A stretch of DNA of 64,000 nucleotides from Crenobacter oryzisoli (GTDB lineage Bacteria; Pseudomonadota; Gammaproteobacteria; Burkholderiales; Chromobacteriaceae), in the NCBI RefSeq assembly GCF_030385785.1, contig NZ_JAUEDK010000001.1, forward strand, positions 1-64,000, written 5' to 3'. Below are positions 59,058 to 64,000 of the stretch, one piece after another. The first letter of the stretch is position 1. Every line of letters begins with the position of its first letter. The position numbers were made by a program, and so were the translations under genes. The notes below the pieces were generated by a model that worked only from the letters and a program-made list of their open reading frames with translations, ran no database searches and had not been told where the DNA came from.

Positions 59058-59990
59058 ATGAGCAAGATTGTCGAAGTGGTGGCTGGCGCGCTGATCGGCG
59101 CGGACGGCCGCTTCCTGCTCGGTAGCCGGCCGGAAGGCAAGCCGTATGCCGGTTACTGGGAATTCCCCGGTGGCAAGATCGAACCGGGCGAGACGCCGTA
59201 CGCGGCGCTGGCGCGCGAACTGCACGAGGAGATGGGCATCACGGTGCGTCATGCCACGCCGTGGATGACCAAGCATTTTGTCTACGAGCACGCCACCGTG
59301 TTCCTGCGTTTCTTCCGTGTTTGGGCGTGGGACGGCGAACTGCATGCGCGCGAGGGGCAGTCCTTCTCCTGGCAGACGCCGGGTGTGCTGTCAGTCGAGC
59401 CGATGCTGCCGGCCAACGGGCCGGTGCTGCGCGCGCTGGCGATCCCCGATCTGGTGTCGATCACCTGCGCGTACGAGATCGGTGCGGATGCGGTGCTCGA
59501 TGCGCTCGCGGCCAGCACCACCGCACGCTGGGTGATCGTGCGCGAGCCGCAGCTTGATCGCGATGCGCTCGCAGCCTTCGTCGAGCAGGTGGCGGCGCGC
59601 GTGCACCCGAAAGGCGGCAAAGTGATCGTCAACGGCGACCCGGCGTGGCTCGCTGGTCTGCCGGTCGATGGCGTGCACCTCACTGCGGCCAGGTTGGCCG
59701 AAGCCCGCGAGCGTCCGGCGTTCGACTGGGTTGGCGCGTCGGTGCACTCGGCGGCCGAGCTGGAACGCGCCGCCGAACTCGGCTGCGATTACGCGCTGCT
59801 CGGCCACGTGAAGCCGACGCCGACGCATCCGGACCGAGCACCGCTCGGCTGGAATGGTTTCGCCAGCCTGCTGGCCAATGGTACGCCGATCCCGGTGCTG
59901 GCGCTTGGCGGGCTCGGTGTCGATGATCTGCTCGAGGCACGGGTGCATGGCGCGCATGGTATAGCGCTGATGCGCGGGGCATGGCGATGA
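59058..59990 (+). CDS. Nudix hydrolase fused to a ThiE-like TIM barrel
   Basis: 310 residues with two domains. Residues 1-130 are a MutT-type Nudix hydrolase with a perfect Nudix box (G-x5-E-x7-RE-x2-EE-x-GI from GKIEPGE to EEMGI). Residues about 135-310 resemble thiamine-phosphate synthase (VNGDPAWLAGLPVDGVHL, YALLGHVKPTPTHPD, VLALGGLGVDDL). The fusion is known in beta- and gamma-proteobacteria and probably cleans oxidised nucleotides; whether the second domain is active is unknown. The stop overlaps the next ATG. Confidence 0.92.
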   Translation: MSKIVEVVAGALIGADGRFLLGSRPEGKPYAGYWEFPGGKIEPGETPYAALARELHEEMGITVRHATPWMTKHFVYEHATVFLRFFRVWAWDGELHAREGQSFSWQTPGVLSVEPMLPANGPVLRALAIPDLVSITCAYEIGADAVLDALAASTTARWVIVREPQLDRDALAAFVEQVAARVHPKGGKVIVNGDPAWLAGLPVDGVHLTAARLAEARERPAFDWVGASVHSAAELERAAELGCDYALLGHVKPTPTHPDRAPLGWNGFASLLANGTPIPVLALGGLGVDDLLEARVHGAHGIALMRGAWR

Positions 59991-60430
59991 ACGCGAAGCA
60001 GAAGAAGTGGCTGGTGATCGGCGTGCTGCTGGTGGTGCTCGGCGCGGTTAAGATCGGGCTGATCACCCACTATCTGCTCAACAAGTCGGCCCAGGCGGCA
60101 GAGTTGCCGCCGCAGACGCTGTCGTGCGGCGTGTTGACCGAGGGCTGTGCGCTGCCGGGCGGCGGTACGCTGCGCTTGGCGGCGGCGCCGAGCTATCGTA
60201 CCCCGTTCGAACTGCGGCTGGCCGGCGTCAGCGCAAAGCAGGCACCGAGTGTCGAATTCAGCATGGTCGGCATGGACATGGGGTTCAATCGCTACCGTCT
60301 GGTTGAGGACGGGCTGGGAGGCTGGCGGGCCAAGGTGACCCTGCCGGTGTGCGCCAGCGGTGGACATGACTGGCTGGCAACGCTGTCGGTCGACGGCAAG
60401 CGCTACAGACTGCCGCTGCGGGTGCAATAA
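59987..60430 (+). CDS. Membrane-anchored small protein, YtkA/FixH-like
   Basis: 147 residues starting at the ATGA overlap with the Nudix-ThiE gene (an ATG two codons earlier is also possible). One N-terminal membrane helix (KWLVIGVLLVVLGAVKIGLI) followed by a periplasmic beta domain. VEFSMVGMDMGFNRYRL resembles the Met-rich MPxMxMG strand of YtkA/FixH-like, copper-associated domains, but similarity is short. Cys pair in LSCGVLTEGCALPGG. Function uncertain. Confidence 0.65.
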   Translation: MNAKQKKWLVIGVLLVVLGAVKIGLITHYLLNKSAQAAELPPQTLSCGVLTEGCALPGGGTLRLAAAPSYRTPFELRLAGVSAKQAPSVEFSMVGMDMGFNRYRLVEDGLGGWRAKVTLPVCASGGHDWLATLSVDGKRYRLPLRVQ

Positions 60431-60539
60431 CCTGAGGCCAATAAACGATCGGATCTGAAGCGTATAGCCAAGGTCACCTCGCTGAGATTTGTTAGCGGCT
60501 CTTATTCACAAATCTCGGAACAGCTACATTGAAAGCTTG

Positions 60540-60569
60540 AAGCGCCGGCGGAGACGTTGGCGCTTTTTT
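60540..60569 (+). terminator. Intrinsic terminator after the Nudix-ThiE operon
   Basis: AAGCGCC (60540-60546) and GGCGCTT (60559-60565) with a 12-base loop and six Ts. A separate stem GAGATTTG/CAAATCTC (60484-60491 with 60509-60516) lies upstream of it in the same gap. Confidence 0.88.
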
Positions 60570-60668
60570 CGTTGAGCTTGAGTAGGGACTATATGCGGTA
60601 TGGACAATCCGGCGACGGGATTGCCCGCGCATCGCGTAGGAGAAACGCGGTGCCACGCCGACGGTCAG

Positions 60669-62369
60669 TCAGTCGACGCGATCGGGCCTTGGCATGCTCA
60701 GATAGCTTTCGACGGCATAGTTCAGATTGAAGAACATGCGTTCGTTGCCGAGCGTCGCCCCCAATGGTGAGCGCCTGACTATTTCGAGAACGCCTGGATT
60801 GAGACCGGCAAGCCATAGGTCAATGCCATCCTCACGAATTTTTTGTTCGGCTTCCGTCAACATTTTGAGTGCGGTGTATTCGAGATCGAAGACTCCGCTG
60901 AAGTCTATGACGATCACTGACGGGCGCTTTCCCACCCCCAAGGCTCGTATCTTCTGTCCGATACGTTCTGCATTGACAAAGAAAACACGCCCTTCCGTCC
61001 TTACTATCAAAAGGCCGGGAAAAGTCTCATCCTCGGGATGTTCGTCGGATACTGGGCGGAAGACGTCGGTGCCTGGCTTGCGCCGCAGTTCATAGACGGG
61101 GGGATTCGCATCCTGGTGCGCCAGGGCGAGCAGTGACACAACAATCGTGAGCAGGATGCCTTTCAGTGTGCCGAGCAGCACGACCCCCACGAGTGCGATC
61201 AGTGCCCACGTGAACTCGGTGAGTCGTATGGCGAGAATGGCACGGAATTCTGCAGGTTTAATCAAGGTAATCGAATAGACGATCACGACGGCCGCCAGTG
61301 TCGTATGCGGCATCAACCCGATGAGTGGTGCCAGGAACAGCATCGTGCCCAAGGTGATGCCGGCGGTGACGAACTCTGCCACTTGCGTGCGTGCTCCGAC
61401 GAGTCGATTCACCGCCGTCTGCGAGGTGCCCCCACCCGCCGGCATGGAGCCCAGTAGTGCACCGCCTATATTGGCCAGGCCTGTTGCCAGTAATTCCCGG
61501 TTCGGTTGTGGCGTCGGTTCGCTGCTCTCCGCGAAGGCCCGTCCCGAGGCGATCGACTCGGTAAAGCTCATCAGGGCAATGCCCACCGCCGGTGGCCATA
61601 GCTGTTCAACGAGCGACAGATCCGGTGTGGTGAAGGAAGGGAGGCCTGTGGGTACATGCCCCACCGCCTCAACTCCATGGGCGCTCAAGCCAAACAGGCT
61701 TTCTGCCGCTATCCCGCAAGCGACTGCGATCAAGGGGGCCGGAGCTCGTGGCCAAAGGTGTTCGATGACGACCAGGAGGATTATCGTCCCCACCCCCAGT
61801 GCGACAGTCGCTATCGAGGCATGGGGTATCCCTTGTACAAGGGCCAGTACATTATGGAAGAAAGTCCCTTTGGTGAAATGAATGCCCAGCAGCTTGGGGA
61901 GCTGATCCAGCACAATGATGACGGCGACCCCGGCCTTGAACCCGGTTAACACTGGGTCGGATATGAAGTTGGCGACAAATCCTAGCCGTAAAAGCCCTGC
62001 CAGGACGAGAATGCCCCCAACCAGCATGGTTAGCGTTGCACAGGCCGCCAAGAGCTGTGTCTCGCCACCGCCTCGAGCCACTTCCTCGAGGGCTGTGGCA
62101 GAGAGAATGGCGAGCGTTGCCGAGGTGGTGACGCTTAGCGGCCGGGATGTGCCGAGGACAGCGTAGATCAGCATCGGCAGAAATGCCGTGTACAGCCCAA
62201 CTTGAATCGGCAAGCCGGCAACAGTGGCATAGGCCAATGCTTTTGGAATAACAACGGCAGCGGCGGTCACACCCGCGACAATATCTGGCTTGAGCCAGTC
62301 TCGCTGGTAATCATGGAGCCAATCGAGGAATACGGCTTGGCCATCGTCCGCAGTATTCTTAGTGAACAT
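60669..62369 (-). CDS. SulP-family anion transporter with STAS domain
   Basis: 566 residues. About 11-12 membrane segments with the SulP signature region (DIVAGVTAAAVVIPKALAYATVAGLP) and GGTSQTAVNR, then a cytoplasmic STAS domain (about 440-550, VIVIDFSGVFDLEYTALKML). Substrates in this family are sulfate, bicarbonate or dicarboxylates; this member cannot be assigned. Base composition is lower in GC than in the core genes to the left. It lies 56 bases after ppk2 on the same strand. Confidence 0.92.
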   Translation of the reverse strand: MFTKNTADDGQAVFLDWLHDYQRDWLKPDIVAGVTAAAVVIPKALAYATVAGLPIQVGLYTAFLPMLIYAVLGTSRPLSVTTSATLAILSATALEEVARGGGETQLLAACATLTMLVGGILVLAGLLRLGFVANFISDPVLTGFKAGVAVIIVLDQLPKLLGIHFTKGTFFHNVLALVQGIPHASIATVALGVGTIILLVVIEHLWPRAPAPLIAVACGIAAESLFGLSAHGVEAVGHVPTGLPSFTTPDLSLVEQLWPPAVGIALMSFTESIASGRAFAESSEPTPQPNRELLATGLANIGGALLGSMPAGGGTSQTAVNRLVGARTQVAEFVTAGITLGTMLFLAPLIGLMPHTTLAAVVIVYSITLIKPAEFRAILAIRLTEFTWALIALVGVVLLGTLKGILLTIVVSLLALAHQDANPPVYELRRKPGTDVFRPVSDEHPEDETFPGLLIVRTEGRVFFVNAERIGQKIRALGVGKRPSVIVIDFSGVFDLEYTALKMLTEAEQKIREDGIDLWLAGLNPGVLEIVRRSPLGATLGNERMFFNLNYAVESYLSMPRPDRVD

Positions 62370-62425
62370 TTCAAGCTGTCACCATGATTGAGTGATGCCA
62401 TTTTTACCAAGAGGCCCAAGTCATA

Positions 62426-63259
62426 TCAGTATTTTTCTGGAACCATCTTGTAGGGATAATCTGGTTCGCGGTAGCCCTCCGCTTTCTGCCGTTTAGGCAG
62501 CACCACCTTATCCCGCGGCAGTTCTTTATAAGGAATCATGCTGAGCATGTGGCTGATGATGTTTAGCCGTGCACGTTTCTTGTCGTTGGAATTGACAACG
62601 AACCACGGCGCAAACTCGGTGTCCGTTGCTTTAAACATGTCGTCGCGAGCCCGGGAGTAATCATACCAACGGCTATAGGACGCAAGGTCCATCGGAGAAA
62701 GCTTCCAGACCTTACGTGGGTCATAGATACGAGCTTGCAGTCGCCGTGTTTGCTCCTCCGGGCTAACTTCCAGCCAATATTTCAGCAAGAGGATTCCCGA
62801 TTCGATGACCGCCTTTTCGACGAGGGGAGCTGCCTGGAGGAATTTTTCCACCTGCTCTTTTGTGCAGAAGCCCATGACTCGCTCAACCCCGGCACGGTTG
62901 TACCAGCTACGATCGAACAGTACGATCTCGCCGGCCGCCGGCATGTGTGGCAGATAGCGTTGGATATACATCTGCGTTTTTTCACGATCGGTTGGGGCAG
63001 GCAGTGCGATCACTCGAAAAATGCGGGGACTCACACGCTCGGTAATCGCCTTGATGGTCCCCCCTTTTCCTGCTCCGTCTCGACCTTCGAAAATCACGCA
63101 GATTTTGATCCCTTCCTTGACGACCCATTCCTGCAGCTTGACGAGTTCGGCGTGCAGCTTTTTCAGCTCTCGAAGATATTCCTTGTCTTTGAGTTTTCCA
63201 TTCCCATTGCGGTCGTTTTTGCCGGCATCCTGCTTGGCATTTTTCTTGGCGTTCTTCAT
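62426..63259 (-). CDS. ppk2: Polyphosphate kinase 2
   Basis: 277 residues. PPK2 class I-like nucleotide kinase using polyphosphate. Walker A GRDGAGKGG (59-67), DRSWYNRAGVE (Walker B with Asp116) and the lid residues in LQARIYDPRKVWKLSPMD. A Lys/Asn-rich N-terminal tail (MKNAKKNAKQDAGKN) precedes the domain. GC content is visibly lower than in the rest of the window. Paired with a SulP transporter. Confidence 0.94.
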   Translation of the reverse strand: MKNAKKNAKQDAGKNDRNGNGKLKDKEYLRELKKLHAELVKLQEWVVKEGIKICVIFEGRDGAGKGGTIKAITERVSPRIFRVIALPAPTDREKTQMYIQRYLPHMPAAGEIVLFDRSWYNRAGVERVMGFCTKEQVEKFLQAAPLVEKAVIESGILLLKYWLEVSPEEQTRRLQARIYDPRKVWKLSPMDLASYSRWYDYSRARDDMFKATDTEFAPWFVVNSNDKKRARLNIISHMLSMIPYKELPRDKVVLPKRQKAEGYREPDYPYKMVPEKY

Positions 63260-64000
63260 TGCGATACCTCATCAAGACGGTTTGGCCTTATCTTAAAAGG
63301 TAGGTTCGAAATCTGGCCGCTTCAAAACCACATCACAATTATGATAGAACAGCAAAGCAATTATTTTGGCATAAGTTTGCAATAGAGCAATGGTTAGTCA
63401 ATTTTCATAATTCATATTGAAGACAGAGAAACGATCGGTGATTAATCTCATTTGTGAAGCAACACGCCGGAACGTGCCATTTTATTTAACTTGATAGCTT
63501 GCTTAAAAATGCAGCTGGCTCTTTCATGAATTGCTAAATATTAGTGCGTAATTGTCATTTTTTTATAAAAACAAAATTACATATAAATATTTTTCTTGTG
63601 TGCAGACTAAGGTAATAAGGGAGAGTCAGAGCTGCCAATAGGTTTCTCATCAAACGAAGTCAAACTATTGGGCTAGGCGCTGTTCCCAATGGCTCATTGA
63701 CGCAGACCGCCATGTTCTGGACTGCAGGACATGAGGTAACGCTCGGCCGGCACACTCGCCGGGATGGAGGGTGTGCACCGATGGCTGTCTGTTCGAAGAG
63801 GAAATGTGGTGGATTACCGCTAGGGGCCCACGACATGGCTAGCCAGCTGCCTTGGACGAATGGCTGAAACGTGGCAGGGAGCGGCTCGTTCATGGATTCG
63901 ATCGTTGACCGGGCTCGGCAGCGGCTCTTACCTGTGCCTGTCTCCGGCTGCAGGGGCGCCTCCTGGCTGCTGCCTAATGCGTTGCCGCTTCCAAGATGCG
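63260..64000. other. AT-rich gap at the right edge, no supportable gene
   Basis: About 740 bases. 63260-63650 is strongly AT-rich and probably holds the ppk2 promoter; it has no long ORF. 63650-64000 returns to higher GC. Small frames there (a 77-codon leftward one at 63660-63893 and an open rightward frame from an ATG near 63893 to the edge) lack recognisable family features or a clear ribosome site. Nothing else is seen. Confidence 0.5.

Noticed and set aside
63660-63893. A 77-codon leftward frame near the right edge
   Set aside because: No ribosome site, no recognisable motif, atypical composition; treated as noncoding.
1-64000. CRISPR array
   Set aside because: No regularly spaced direct repeats are visible; repeated sequences are short inverted pairs or MITE-like copies.
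1-64000. Classical Neisseria uptake sequence GCCGTCTGAA
   Set aside because: I found no copy; the over-represented word here is GTTGGCCGAA instead.

Overview
The window is a GC-rich (roughly two-thirds G+C by eye) chromosomal segment of a beta-proteobacterium. It most resembles the Neisseriales, and within them Chromobacteriaceae-like free-living bacteria. The basis is protein style (PhhA close to the Chromobacterium type, DUF2322, the Nudix-ThiE fusion) and conserved gene order (aroQ-accB-accC-prmA, purM-purN-DUF3108-rsmB divergent from hda, flgA-flgM-flgN). The genus cannot be fixed from sequence alone. Almost all of it is dense core genome. Accessory marks are an IS4-type transposase remnant at the left edge, a decayed gntR/MFS locus, two copies of a MITE-like element, and a compositionally different sulP-ppk2 block at the right edge.

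Layout. 1-600: end of an IS4-type element that appears to have cut a bidirectional terminator. 619-6286: an Lrp/AsnC regulator divergent from a complete aerobic Phe/Tyr degradation cluster (phhA, hppD, hmgA, fahA, maiA) running from phenylalanine to fumarate and acetoacetate. 6346-6606: two tandem tRNA-Phe genes with promoter and terminator. 6682-21769: an enterobacterial-type (type II) cellulose system, with bcsE-bcsF-bcsG leftward and bcsR-bcsQ-bcsA-bcsB-bcsZ-bcsC plus a small TPR-like gene rightward from one AT-rich control region. It includes the c-di-GMP receptors BcsA (PilZ) and BcsE (RxGD) and the cellulose phosphoethanolamine transferase BcsG. 21840-24252: gntR/MFS wreck, class II aldolase and a 4-OT tautomerase. 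24264-28636 (leftward): aroQ, accB, accC, prmA and a zinc-ribbon protein. 28933-34842: queA, DUF971, ubiE-ubiJ-ubiB and NDH-2 (queuosine, ubiquinone and respiratory chain entry). 34883-39844: MTH938-like protein, alanine-type aminotransferase, hom, a small secreted Cys protein and thrC (threonine pathway). 39914-44740: GDSL autotransporter esterase, flgA-flgM-flgN and a CobD/AmpE-like membrane protein. 44899-50241: rhlE, DUF2322, isochorismatase-like hydrolase, uraA/upp pyrimidine salvage and grxD. 50429-58752: CLC chloride transporter, rsmB, DUF3108, purN, purM, hda, HAD phosphatase and a DUF815 ATPase. 59058-63259: Nudix-ThiE fusion, small membrane protein, SulP transporter and polyphosphate kinase 2. 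The last 740 bases are AT-rich with no gene I can support.

The most striking observation is not a gene. The 10-mer GTTGGCCGAA occurs 13 times by my count, where base composition predicts about 0.1 to 0.2. It appears as near-perfect inverted pairs in intergenic hairpins at 3' ends and as single copies inside genes, in different reading frames and partly with rare codons. This distribution resembles the DNA uptake sequences of Neisseriaceae, but the word is different. It is a candidate for an undescribed genomic signature (uptake, terminator or nucleoid site) in this lineage.
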